From Chionoecetes opilio (lineage: Eukaryota; Arthropoda; Malacostraca; Decapoda; Majidae), in assembly GCA_016584305.1 (NCBI GenBank), contig JACEEZ010009445.1, positions 43,773 through 107,772 on the forward strand: a stretch of 64,000 nucleotides of DNA, given 5' to 3'. Under the pieces are notes generated by a model that was not told the DNA's origin, did not search any database, and saw nothing but the letters and a program-made list of their open reading frames with translations. This document shows, one piece after another, positions 45,061 to 56,841 of this stretch. Both the position numbers and the translations under genes were made by a program. How positions within the stretch are numbered: position 1 is the stretch's first letter; every line of letters starts with the position of its first letter.

Positions 45061-45957
45061 CCATACAAATACTCCCTAAGATCTCACGCATATACAAATC
45101 CCTTTCTTTTGATAATTTAACTGAATAATCCCCCAGAAACTTGTATTATATAAATCCTCTTTGAGTATATTTCCGGAAACCCAAAAAGTAAAATTTTTTT
45201 TTATAACCTTTTTGGGGTCTTAATTTTTTTTTTCAGTGGATTTTGTTTGTCAACTATCCGGTTTGAAAAATATATATGTTGGCTCGCTGTCAGCCTTGGC
45301 AATTTGAGATAATACCCATAAAACAAAATGGGCCGCCAAATTATATATCAAAATACATAAAATACCATACGTGGTATGATCCTTGAAAATTCAAATCCTT
45401 GAAAATCACACAAAAGGGTCAACCAATACATGAATTCCAGGGTATTTTGATCCAGAAAATCTATTTCTGGTATTTTCAAATTCAAAATGGCCAACTTTTT
45501 CAAAATGGCTGCCCAACAAATAAGAAATTGAAGTGTACTACAAATCGTAATTTTGACGTATGTATGATTTTGTACACTTTGTTAATTTACTAGTAGATTT
45601 TACTATTTTGTACATTTACTCATAAAAAATTATCTGAAGGTGCAGTGTGTATAGTTTTTTATAGAAACTGTTGAAAACTGGGGAAATGCCTGAAATGCTA
45701 TATTCACATCAGATATGTATAGGTGTTTGATCCTCACGTTTTTGTTGCCTCGTAATCCTCACATCCATTTGTTGTGTGGATTTTATTTCTCTGTTTATTG
45801 TTTATCATAAAGGAGTGAATGTCCTGCCACTACCAGGGCACACTGGGGGACTTCACTGCTGTAAAACCCAGCATGGGGTTCTGAGACCAACAGCTGTACA
45901 GGTTTGTGGTAGGGGTTCAGTGGGCTTACCCAAATTGTTTCCAGATTTGTACCCAGA

Positions 45958-47215
45958 TTAGGTGGAATGCATCTACTGATGAGTTTTGTAGGTGCAGTCG
46001 GAACATTGATGGCTGAGTCTGGATTAGAAGCTATTCTTGAGTCTGTTTTTGGTGGTTGTAGCTAAAAAAGCTTACTGGGGAAGGAGTTCCCAATGATTGT
46101 GAGAGCTATGATAATGCTAACAACAGAGTTGCTACGAGATATTACTGGCAAAAGTCACATACAGAGCCATGGGGGATCTCATGACAGAATTTCAAGGCTT
46201 GGCAATTAAAAGTCGCCCCTACAAAGAGTGGGTTTGATGCTTTCATAAAACCAGTAATGATCATGATGCTCTATAAGAGGGCTGAAAGAGAGGGTGATTG
46301 GCCCCCCTTTACCTACAAAACAGTTTTAGCTCATGATGCCCTACTTCTATGCATCTGGGCACGTGAATTATGCTCGATATGGCCTCTATTATCTGCGAAG
46401 GATGGAGGGCCATTGGAGGCCCTTCCACAAAATGTCTTGGAACACTTCATGAAAGGATCCCATGTGATGAGACACAAGATGGGACTGTGGAATGGAATCT
46501 GGAGTGATATGTATATTGAGACAACTTTTATACGATATGGGCCCTGGAAAACTGGCATAATAGGCATCACAACAAAAACCCGAAACACTGAAAATTTGGG
46601 CTCTTAGTCTGCATTCTTGTGGCCAGATAGTACAGGATGTCTCCGCATGAGAGATTCTGACAGGTTTCAGAGCTCAAAGACAACCCACAAAGAAGAGGCG
46701 AAAGCTAGAATTGATGCAGATAACGCTGACAGAATAGGGCTTCGAAGAAAACTTGATATGAGTATACACCCTTTAGCCCCAGAACAACACCCCGAAGGTA
46801 CAGTTATCAATGTGGTTACTGGACGAATTGCTACACCATCAGTAAATGTTGATAAAGTACTAGATATTGGCACCAGACAAATGAATGAGTTTGAAAGAAA
46901 ATTACCTGATGGCTTCTATGATACACTTAAGAAGAATGTTGAAACTATGAATGTCACAAAGAAGTCAATCAAGATGGGGGAACATAAGGTTTATGATACA
47001 AACCTGATTTATTCCCGAGTGATGGGACTACAAGCTAGTTTCAGAGATATAGATATTAAAGAGGTTCTGTCATATGAGCTCTCACCAGTCCCCACAGCTC
47101 TCTTCACTGAATCAGGAGAAATACGAGTCTCTAAATCAATGTCTGTCTTGAAAACCATGACAAGGATAGATGTATCAAACAGACAGTTGACTCAGAAGTC
47201 AGTATGCACACCGTC
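45958..47215 (+). pseudogene. Element P protein, N-terminal and middle part
   Basis: Starts LGGMHLLMSFVGAVGTLMAE then SGLEAILESVFGG. After indels come VMIMMLYKRAEREGDWPPFT, VLEHFMKGSHVMRHKMGLWN and GIIGITTKTRNTE. From about 46670 the frame is clean: TTHKEEAKARIDADNADRIG, INVVTGRIATPSVNVDKVLD, DGFYDTLKKNVETMNVTKKS, VYDTNLIYSRVMGLQASFRD and ELSPVPTALFTESGEIRVSK. I know this block order only as uncharacterised multi-copy proteins of invertebrate genomes; no name is given. Element B interrupts it at 47222, just before the PIN-like module. Frameshifts at about 46060, 46230 and 46600. Confidence 0.7.
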
Positions 47216-47432
47216 ACCGTGTAGGGTACGCCGTAGGTCCAATGAAAAGTGAAATATAGATTATTTCGAATTTGGCAGGGTGTTTTCTTATGTAAAATTG
47301 AATTTTAAGGGTGGTTTGTCCTCTTCAACTTTTTGGTTTGAGCACTTCTTGCTATGCAAAAATGGACTTTTATATTTATATGCAAAACATAGCTTAGCCC
47401 CGCTAAAGTAACGGCTTCATTTGCACCTATCA

Positions 47433-50400
47433 TAAGGTGACCAGATTTCTGAGACAAAATCCGGGGACATTTTCGGTTTAGAGGCATAAAAACCTCCAAA
47501 ACATGCAGTGTTTTTGTCATGGAAAAACTAAAACGGGGACACTGCCCTCACCATTCATAAAGCAGCAATCAAAAGTTTCTCGACACTATTTATCTTAAAT
47601 TGCAAAGGAATTGAACAAAAAACTCAATGATTAACAATAAGTTTTTATTTTTCTGATCAAAGTAGCTGAGATCAAGCACATCCATACAATCAGCTGTAAA
47701 AAAAAAAAATACAGATATGAACCAGACACTTCACCCAAACTAACGCCTCCTCCTTATTCCTGGCATTATACAAGAGTAAAAATAAGGGGTCATAATGATC
47801 ATAATCAAAAGGGACAGTGTTTAGATTTGAAATATTGAATGTATTCTGATTTGAAGATTTCTGACTGGTGCACTAACTCTAACCTAGTCTGAGTATTTCT
47901 CAGAGGAGTGTATCTTTTTAGAATTGGTTTGTTTTTGGTCAGCATCTCATAAAATCCTGGCATGGCAGATGGTTGAAGTTGGTCTTCACTTAGCAATGCC
48001 TTCATGGTAGAGCCTGTGAACCGATTTCTCTCAGCAGTCCACATATCATTCATTAGGGAAAAAACCCTCTCAACAGGGGCATTGCTACCTGGTAAAACAG
48101 ATTACTACAGATGCCAATCTAGCAATGTGATGAGTGGAATTTCATTTAGTTGAAAATGACTTATAACTGAGCCCCATTTCTGAATGAGAGGTGTATCCTC
48201 TTTTCCATTCCTCCAGTATCCCCCCCCTGAAGGAACTCCTGGAGACCAGACACCTCATCAAAACGAATGTCTTCGTCAATTGTAACGTTAGGGCATTTTC
48301 TTCTGAGGGTTTCTACTGCTTTTTCAACTTCCAACCGCTGAGGCTTCTTTTCAGGAGGAGACAGCTGAGGTCTTGGAGGTCGTCGGCATGCTTACCCCAT
48401 GCTTCAAGGTAATTCACTGCAGTGTCGAAGAAGCACTTTGATTTTCCCAGGAAGGTTTCTTTTGTGATTAAGCCATTTTCCTCTAGGTCTCTAAGAGGAA
48501 CTCTGACCATGACTGGCAGGAAGTTATCATCACGTCTTGCAGTCAGTTTTGCTGAAAATGTCTCAGAATGGCAGCAGACTCACTGCGCAACGGTCTTGGC
48601 CTTCAAGTGTTTTAATGGCCTCATTGAAAATACCCAGGTTTCCGTGGACAAAGGCTAGCCACAGTTCGGTGAAGGGATCTTCAAAAAACTTGCGGAGGAC
48701 CACAGGACTTTCTCCTCAGAGAGAAAAAATGATTTTAGGGGGGCATACATCTGGAGGACTCGCTCTAAGGCTGGGAGCATGGATAACCAGGGACATTACA
48801 ATGACCCAAAATATTGTAGTACTCTTGACCCACAAAGTCACAGAATGTCTTCAGTCTCTCCACATGGACCGTAAAGATGTGGAAATATCCGAAGATCTTG
48901 TTGGTAAATATTCCACATCTAAGGGAACCATATCCAGTGCAGTTCGTGCTGTGTTGTGGATGATATGTGCTGGGCAACCTAGACCAATCACCTCTCGTTG
49001 AAGGGAGACTTTAACCTTGGTGTGGACATTCACCCTTCCTGCCCTGTTAAGTCTCCAAAGTTGGTGTTCGTGTTGTCAGCTGAGAATGCTACAACTTGTC
49101 TTCTAGACTGTGTCTCCGGACAGTGATCAGAATCTCCTCGGAAATCTCTGCAGAAGTTTCCCTTTCATCTCTACAAAATCCAAAAGTTTGTTTCAATGCA
49201 AGCACTTTGCAACTTGCAGTACCTGACAAGTATTGGCAGTAGTTTTACATGGCCATGATTTGAACAATCAACGGACAAAGACACAAACTCAGCTTGGTTG
49301 AGATCTTCAGTTAATAGTGTCATGGCCCAGGGTTGCAAATACATTGTCACTATGGCATCACATTTTGTTCTTGCCACATGAGAACTTTGGCTCATAGAGC
49401 TTCCGATTCAGTAATGCTGTGCAGTCCATTGATCTGAAACTGTGATGTGTCTGATGGTGTGGTAAGCAAAACACACCCTCCTGTACAGCCAAATCATACT
49501 CTGATGAGAGGGCTGAACCCTCTTGAAGAAGTTTGTAACTGAAGGTACACTTGCACGGGCTGTAATGGCAGCTTTACGTTTTTTTGTGTTGGTGTTCTAC
49601 CACAGACGATCTTCTCCATACCCACTGTAAAAGAGGAATTGCAGAGAGTGCAGAAAGCAATTGCCTCATCTTGACCTGGCCGTATAAATGGAAATTCTTT
49701 CAGAATACTGTCATTAACGTGACATTTCCTTTTCTTGGAGAGAGACATTGTAGAGTCTTGTCTTTCTATCTTTCTTCACGGTTTCTTCTAAACTTTTTCT
49801 TGTCCTCATCTATTTGACTCGTCTTCCTGTCCGTCCTTTCAACTCTCCTACAAATAGACAATGACATTCATTAGGACAATGGTGCCCTGAATAAACCCAG
49901 CCAGTGTATTTAGTTAGCCTATAACATAAGATAAGTAAGTATAGTGATACAATACAATAGACGTCTGGCAGCCTACCCGGGGTATTTTTGGTTGAAGACA
50001 GTGTAAATTTTGTAAAAGTATGTTAACCCTTTCACGCTCTAGGACGCATTTGGCTTTCATTTTCTGGCTGCCATTTGACGATTATATACAGTTTAGGAAG
50101 GATCTGTGGACATTCTAAGGTTAAAACTATCTAAATTACCCCTTCCACTTCCCTATACCCTTCCTAATCTGAATAATATCGTCTAATAATAGCCAGAAAG
50201 TAAAAGCCAAATGCGTCCTGGAGCGTGAACACTGAATGGGTTAATATAATATGGCAAGGGAAATATCGTGTTCAAGGAGAAATAGGCAATCAATTATCAA
50301 CATACTCAATGAATGTCAAGGGAGTAGGCTACAAAATTGCATTTAAAAAAAAAATAAACGTTAAATAACATATAATAATATATATGATAAACGATAACAC

Positions 50401-50758
50401 TTACGTCTCTCTCTGAGTGGCGCTAGTTCTCGACTGTCTGGCTTCAGCGTGCGACTGCAGGGTTGCCGTTTTTGAAATTTTTTGTCTGCTACTGAAAATA
50501 AATATTGACATCTGGCAACCAGTGCGAGTAGTTCGGTGAGCAACTATACGATACGGATACGTGTAGGCTTACTGTGTAGTTTGGTCAACATTTCGTTTTG
50601 TTTTTTGTTTTTTCATTTTTTACTTTATTTAAGTTTATTCCAATTTCGGATTTTTCAATCCCAGTGAAAACCGGGGACATTTCCGGGGACAGCAGTAGCC
50701 GGGGACAGGTCACTGAAAACGGGGACTGTCCCCGGAAACCGGAACGTCTGTCACCTTA
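47433..50758. mobile_element. hAT transposon inside element B
   Basis: Ends TAAGGTGACCAGA and TCTGTCACCTTA are inverted, flanked by the exact 8-bp duplication ACCTATCA (47425-47432, 50759-50766), the hAT signature. Subterminal ATCCGGGGACA-type motifs repeat at both ends. It encodes a decayed transposase on the minus strand. Confidence 0.93.
47805..49748 (-). pseudogene. hAT transposase, degenerate
   Basis: Minus strand from 49748: MSLSKKRKCHVNDSILKEFP followed by FIRPGQDEAIAFCTLCNSSF (BED-like finger with C-x2-C). Then AEFVSLSVDCSNHGHVKLLP (catalytic Asp, 49171-49395) and LGCPAHIIHNTARTALD (the C-x2-H block of hAT, about 48990). The C-terminal dimerisation motif SNAPVERVFSLMN is at about 48090, then MWTAERNRFTGSTMKALL. 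All blocks are in order but split over frames by single-base changes, so the enzyme is dead or the sequence has errors. It would excise and insert the element in the nucleus. Confidence 0.9.
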
Positions 50759-50790
50759 ACCTATCATCAATTCTTGATTGTCTTTTTCAG

Positions 50791-51370
50791 GATGGCTTCT
50801 CCTTGTAAACCAAGTGGGTCGAAGCCCGCAACTAGACAGAGCTCGGATCCAAGTTGGCCGCCTTTGTTGGCGGTGGACGAGAGTTTGCTGAGAGTGAGGT
50901 GTCTACCTATCACGGCGTGATGAAGAGGGGAATCCTTTTCAAGAACTCAGCGGCATCCGGGAGGGTGTTGACAAGCGGGGGTACCCAGTGAGAGACATTG
51001 CGAAGGATCTGACCCCCATGGTGCTTGCCCAGTGGAAGAAATAAAACGCCCAGTTTGCACCTCCAGTGGTTGTTATTGATAGGTTCGTGACCAGAAGGAT
51101 AGATAATTTTTGGAAGAAGGTTAGTGAAGTGGTGAGAGACAGAGCAACTAAAGCAGTAAAGGAATTCGTGGAGAAGAATATGGACAGGCTGTTTGACATA
51201 ACGGCCTGCCCTCACACGATCTTCCTCTGCAAGGACCAGGAATCCCACTGCTCCAACCCCAGCTGTGCCACGCGAGAGAGCACACGTGCAGTGTGACTGC
51301 CCCCTGGCCAGCAAAGTCCCTACTTTAGACCTGGAGTGGCTGTACTACCAGAGGATCAAAGTTGGGGAGG
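50791..51370 (+). pseudogene. Element B protein, N-terminal part
   Basis: Directly after acceptor TTTTTCAG comes MASPCKPSGSKPATRQSSDP then WPPLLAVDESLLRVR. Shifted frames continue with YHGVMKRG, GYPVRDIAKDLTPMVLAQWK, VIDRFVTRRIDNFWKKVSEV and DRATKAVKEFVEKNMDRLFD. A Cys/His cluster (CPHTIFLCKDQESHCSNPSC, then HVQCDCPLASKVP) looks zinc-binding. It ends LEWLYYQRIKVGEE at the V2 insertion. One TAA and at least three indels break it. Family function unknown. Confidence 0.68.
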
Positions 51371-51898
51371 AGATAGGCCATGGGCCAAGTAGGGACCACC
51401 TGCACCCCCCCCCACAACCTCCGACCTAGGGTTTTTTTGGACCATTGGATCCCCTGAAGTGGAAATCAACTGGTAACAGTGAATAAACTGGAATGCACTG
51501 TCCATTTGGGACCCATATTGATGGTACCCCAAAACATCCATTTTTTCATCGACGCCGCGCCATTTTCATACTTTTGTTCTGTTCGGCGTCTATGATGGTT
51601 AATATTACTCCATAATAAAAGAGTACCTATCAGAGAAAGCTGTGCACCTACTGATCAATATAAAATAAACATATCACAAATTTAAAGGTGTCTTGGTTTT
51701 CATTACTGGAGATGAATATGAGTACCTCACGTGTTCTTATCGCAATGCGGAACCTACTGAAATATTTAAGATTATATATAAAAAATGGAATTTGGAACAC
51801 CTGATAGATACTATAGGGTGTTTTTCTTACATTCTACATTGTTTCAGCTTTCATTTGGTAACAAATACCTTCCCATACCTTCAAAAACCTTTCTTACA

Positions 51899-53093
51899 GC
51901 AAGGGTGGAGAAGAGTGGAGAAGCTCCTAGGAGTCCCGAAACTGCACTCCGGAACTGGTGATGCTGCCGCTACAGCTGTGTTCGAGGCTCTAGAAGACTG
52001 GGGGTCCAGGAAACGAGTCGTGGCAATGGCTTCGACACAACCAGTGCCAACACTGGAGCCATCAATGGTGCATGCACCATCTTGCAACAGAAGATCGGCC
52101 GACCCCTCTTTTTCACTTGCTTGCCGTCATCACGTCCACGAACTTGTCCTTGAGAAGGCCTTTTCTACGTGTTTGGGGTCATCTTCTGGTCCTGAGATCA
52201 CCATCTTCTCTCGCTTCAAGGACTACTAGTCTTACATCAACCAGTCGGCAATAAACCCTCCCACCAACGAAGATCTGCCGGAGACTCTGGTCTCCAAGAG
52301 GGACGATCTCATTCAAGGTTTGAAACTGTCTGCTTCAGACAAAGCAGCCCCGTGACGACTATAAGGAACTGGCTGAGCTGAGCATCCTTTTCCTCAGGGC
52401 GCTCTTCCGAAGACCTCGATCCGTAGCCCCGGAGCGCTTCATCGAGCGCGTTGGATGGCGCGTATCATTTACGCTCTGAAGATGATCTTGTTTCGGGAGC
52501 AGCTGACTGGAGTTGTCACACCTCGAGAAATGTCAGCCCTCCAGCGGTTCTCATCGTTCGCAACCGAGATCTACGTCCTGCGATGGTTTGAATCGACGGT
52601 TCCATCCTACGCTCCCGCCAACGATCTTGGATTCGCTAAGGACATCCTTCAGTACCATGTCGAAAGTATTTGGAAGGCCTGCTTCACCACTCTGAGCCGC
52701 CATTTCTGGTACTTGAGCGAAGATCTCATTAGCCTGTCACTGTTCGACTCACGTCTCCCTGTCTCCGACAAACAAGCAATTGTACAGGCCATTCTCTACG
52801 ATGAAGGAGCCGAGGAACCCGCCAAGCGAATAAACCTCCCATCATCACAAGTTCCTGCGGCAACACTGCCCTCCTTCGCCACGAAAAATTCCCTCCGCCT
52901 CTTCGAAGCTCTTGATATCAAGACCGACTTCCTGTCCGCCAACCCTCGGAAGTGGCAGATCCAGTCCTTCAACCTCCGGCTGACCAGAGACGAGGAACAG
53001 CGCCAGTTCCTCCTCCAAGTTGTGGAGGCCCATCGCCATCAACAGCCCGGGATCTCGAAGGTTTCCCTTCCCCGGCCAAGCCGGCCACAATGA
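51899..53093 (+). pseudogene. Family V transposase-like protein, C-terminal half
   Basis: Begins RRVEKLLGVPKLHSGTGDAA and TAVFEALEDWGSRKRVVAM, overlapping the V1 protein. The second acidic block FDTTSANTGAINGACTILQQ follows (frame shifted, about 52030-52090). Then come ACRHHVHELVLEKAFSTCLG with a C-x2-H and Glu, SSGPEITIFSRFKDY, and a TAG where Trp is expected. The helical C-terminus includes ALKMILFREQLTGVVTPREM, YVLRWFESTVPSYAPANDLG and TLSRHFWYLSEDLISLSLFD. The DTT..NTG...CxxH...E order suggests an RNase-H-fold, hAT-like nuclease. At least four frame breaks. With V1 it gives nearly the whole family. Confidence 0.72.
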
Positions 53094-53537
53094 GTGGGGT
53101 GGTCCCCATGATTCCCCCCCCACCGAGGGGCTGATACTCACCAAGAGGGGGACCAGCAGCCCTGCTGGGGGAAGGGATGTCTGGCTTGTCCGCTTCAAGA
53201 GATTACATCCCTCCTTAATAGGCCAGTGCATAAGGGTAAATAACAAAGTTGTAATCCGCCACCCCTAAATATCAACCGATTGAGGTCAAACTTTGCATAC
53301 GATGGTTTCTTGCATAGATGCACCATTACACCAAAGTAGGAAGAACAATTCAAACTTTTGATTTTTATTGGCATCCTAATTTTGAGACATTCATATAACA
53401 AGGCATAGCCGGACTTGATATATTTGATATGAAATTCACATGATTGTGTTAAATTTAATCTTTGCAATTACATGTCCAGTTTTCAAGTGACTAGGTGATT
53501 AGGAAAAAACATTGTTATTGGTTTTTGTTAGTTTTGT

Positions 53538-53950
53538 GTTATGATAATAGCAAATAATGTTGGATACAAACTTGTATGTATTATCGTATAAGTGAATTTT
53601 TAAAAGTTGAGTTCAGATGTGCTTGAATGATGACAAGGTGATGATGGAAAAAACCATATGTGATTATTTCTTTGTTTTGTGTTATGATAATATCAATAAT
53701 GTTGGATATAAACTTTCATGAACATGTATTATTGCATAAGTGAAATTTTGAGAGTTGAGTATGAGTTCAGTGGTGATTGGATGATGACTAGGTGATGATG
53801 GAAAAAAATGTATTCAGCATATGATAATATGAGATGATGTTGGATATAAACTTTGATGTACGTATTATCGTATAAGTGAAAAATTGAAAGTTAAGTAAAT
53901 GAGTTCAGTGGTGCTTCGATGAGATTACATAACAGTATAAAAATAGCAGC
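53538..53950 (+). repeat. Three tandem units of about 140 bp inside V2
   Basis: Units begin at GTTATGATAATA (53538, 53681) and ATATGATAATAT (about 53818). Each includes AATGTTGGATA, AAACTT, TATTATCGTATAAGTG and GAGTTCAG. Confidence 0.8.
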
Positions 53951-54619
53951 TGAAAATAAAGCCTTTGTTATTATTTAGCAACATCAATTTCTTCTTTCCT
54001 TAATGCGAAGAATTTACTGTAAGAAAACTTCTTCGTCAGCATAAAGGCGTTTGATGATTCTACGGTCTGATCGTAAGTTTGACGGGCTGTAAGAAAGGTT
54101 TTTGAAGGTATGGGAAGGTATTTGTTACCAAATGAAAGCTGAAACAATGTAGAATGTAAGAAAAACACCCTATAGTATCTATCAGGTGTTCCAAATTCCA
54201 TTTTTTATATATAATCTTAAATATTTCAGTAGGTTCCGCATTGCGATAAGAACACGTGAGGTACTCATATTCATCTCCAGTAATGAAAACCAAGACACCT
54301 TTAAATTTGTGATATGTTTATTTTATATTGATCAGTAGGTGCACAGCTTTCTTCTGATAGGTACTCTTTTATTATGGAGTAATATTAACCATCATAGACG
54401 CCGAACAGAACAAAAGTATGAAAATGGCGCGGCGTCGATAAAAAAATGGATGTTTTGGGGGTACCATCAAATATGGGTCCCAAATGGACAGTGCATTCCA
54501 GTTTATTCACTGTTACCAGTTGATTTCCACTTCAGGGGATCCCAATGGTCCAAAAAAACCCTAGGTCGGAGGGTTTTGGGGGGGTGTGTGCAGGTGGTCC
54601 CTACTTGGCCCATGGCCTA

Positions 54620-56220
54620 AGAGTGCAATGATGATGACAGGGGTAGACAAGAATGAGATGCATAGACAAGTGAAAGCAGCAAAGAGAAAGCAGTTGGAAG
54701 AGGAGGCTAAGCTGAAGAAGCAGAAGCAGAAAGATGAAAAGGTCAGACGTCTTGAGCTGCAGGAGCAAATGTTCCTGGGCCAGGCTGAAGATCACCAGGA
54801 TTCTGAGGATGGGACGGAGGAGTTGTTAAACCCTGCCACTCAGAGGAAAGAGGCAGGAGCAACAGGAGGCTGCCATACTGGTAGACCGACGCTCAGGGAG
54901 AGGCTGGGGTCCCTGGCACCCCTTGTGATGCAGTATTGGACGGGCCCAGCTGCAGAAGAAACACAATGCCAGTCCGGAACCTGGCGCTGGCAAGCATCCG
55001 GTTCGACGTTCCGGCCCACTGCTGCTGCTGCCTTGGCTTCGGATTCCTCCAGGACCTTATCGCTGACGGCCCACCTATCCAGACATGTCTACCTGGTCTG
55101 CGATCCTAACAAGCTGGGGAGGGCCAGGAAGGATGCCTTTGGCACGGCCAGGGACTTGACCAGGGGAAGCACCAGGGTACCAAAATGTTGGATTGGGTAC
55201 GATGGGAGGAAGGACAAGACCAGGGCGATGGTGCCCGACAGCTATGGGAAACTGCACCCAAGGTTGATCAGGGAGGAGCATGTGTCAGTGACAGAGGAGC
55301 CATCTGGAAGGTACCTTTGGCACTTTGTACCAGAGGACCCGGTGCCACCTGAGAAGCCTGCGTTCAAGGTGGCTCAGGCTCTCTATGATCTCTGGTGACA
55401 TACGACCCCACCGACTCACGATCGTACTGCAAGGTGACTCAACTAGGGCCAACACGGGGGGAAGGGTGGTACTCACGCCCTTTTGGAGAAGATGCTGGGA
55501 CGCAAGCCCTTCTGGAGTATATGCGTGTTGCACACAAACGAGTTGCCCCGCGCCACCTTATCACCAGCATCGACGGGGCCTACCTCATCTGACACTGGCT
55601 TCACGGGTCAGTGTGCAGTCTGCTGTCCAGCGTGAATGAGATGCAGTACAACGCAGAGTTCAGAGGAGTGCCAGGCGGTGAAGATCTCACGGAGATACCG
55701 GAGTATATCCTGGTCAACATGTCCACTGACCAGCAGGTCTCCTACCAGGTGGTCCAGGCTGTGAAGCGGGGGTTCTCCCGTCCGAGATGCAGGAGATCAA
55801 GTGTGGCAAGGTGTCCCACTCCAGATGGCTCACCACAGCCCAGTCGTCGTGTACATGTGGGACAGAAAGCATGGACTGACTGGCAAAGAACTGAACACCC
55901 TGGAAAACCTAGTCAAGTACTGCCTGCAGGTTTTACTTCAAAACTACTACTACATCAAGGTTCACCACAGACTAGAGGACGGCCCCAAGCACATCTTCAC
56001 GCAGCTCAGAGTGATGAGGTCGCAGCCCAAGAAGGTCCAAAAAAGCTGTGACCTTCTACGTGCAGACAGGAGCATGGTTCGCACACTCAGAATGTGTCCT
56101 CTCGCTGATGGCGAGTCGAGTGAGGACGACCGCAGGTTTGCCGTGACCCAGATTTTGAAACTGAGGGCTGGCGAGGAGTATGGGGACACAGTTGTAAGAC
56201 CTCGCATCACACCCAAGTGA
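54620..56220 (+). pseudogene. Element B protein, middle and C-terminal part
   Basis: Resumes MMMTGVDKNEMHRQVKAAKR with a Lys/Glu-rich coiled coil (EEEAKLKKQKQKDEKVRRLE). It continues HVYLVCDPNKLGRARKDAFG, WIGYDGRKDKTRAMVPDSYG and EEHVSVTEEPSGRYLWHFVP, then the acidic block LTIVLQGDSTRANTGG. One frame over comes GGTHALLEKMLGRKPFW and SICVLHTNELP (C-x2-H-x2-E-L). The rest includes VNMSTDQQVSYQVVQAVKRG, HSRWLTTA, MWDRKHGLTGKELNTLENLV and DDRRFAVTQILKLRAGEEYG. It parallels family V around DxTxxNTG. At least five single-base frame breaks. Confidence 0.7.
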
Positions 56221-56841
56221 ACTTGTCAGCCACCAGCTTTCAGACCCCTGATCAGCTGGCAGCCTGGCCAGGTGCATGAGCCGCATTCACCTGTTCACTG
56301 TTCGGCGATCAGATCCAGGAGATCCCGGTCAAGCCGTACGAGGTTCCGGAGTTCTCTATCCACACTCAGAGCATCCCAAAGAGTCGTGAAGCAGGTGAAA
56401 GAGGCTGCAGCAGCATGGTGGGGCAGCAGGCCAGAGACGGGTTTATCCCGGGGTCGGGCCCACCACCGGGAGAACCATGCCCGCTTCAGGTCTAAGAAGG
56501 ACATGATGGACAACGTTCTAGGCCAACGTAGAGGTTGTGACACTGTGATGTAGTGCCTGATGAACCAAAATGATCAGAAAAAGCTTACCATGCTAGTCAT
56601 TTGGGAAATCATATTGGTGCATTATGCCAAAAAAAGGACCAACCGGACACTGCGTACTCATTTAAGCATTATTCGACAAGGGGCAATATAAAAGTGCGAT
56701 TTTGCATAATAAGAATTGCTCAAATGCAAAAATGGAAAGCGATAAAATCGTCTTAGAATCATTTTACATAGGAAATTGGCATGCCAAAGTTGAGAAAAGA
56801 ATTTTTGTTATACGGCGTACCCTAAGTCATTGCACAGTCAT

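Larger units (their letters stand above)
51374..54619 (+). mobile_element. Element V2: fold-back transposon with 0.5-kb arms
   Basis: Left arm 51374-51899 and right arm 54090-54619 are inverted and nearly identical over about 525 bp (about ten indels or mismatches by eye). They start TAGGCCATGGGCCAAGTAGG. Each arm contains the same 60-codon open frame (MVFITGDEYEYLTCSYRNAE...), which is therefore an arm feature and not two genes. The interior carries the C-terminal half of protein family V and a tandem repeat. It inserted in the element B gene between the KVGEE and AMMMTGVDK codons. Confidence 0.88.
47222..56824 (+). mobile_element. Element B: inverted-repeat transposon with DxTxxNTG-type protein
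   Basis: Both ends read TAGGGTACGCCGTA outward-in (47222-47235 and, inverted, 56811-56824). The similarity continues imperfectly inward on both sides (TATGTAAAAT, then CTT.TTATGCAAAA and ACTTTTATATT), giving an inverted repeat of about 150 bp. It interrupts the P coding sequence. Removing its two insertions (hAT, V2) leaves about 3.0 kb with one gene preceded by a TTTTTCAG acceptor. No target duplication is certain. Confidence 0.75.

Noticed and set aside
51693..54293. Two convergent genes with the same 60-residue product (MVFITGDEYEYL...)
   Set aside because: They are the two inverted arms of element V2, so the frame is an arm property without independent evidence of coding.
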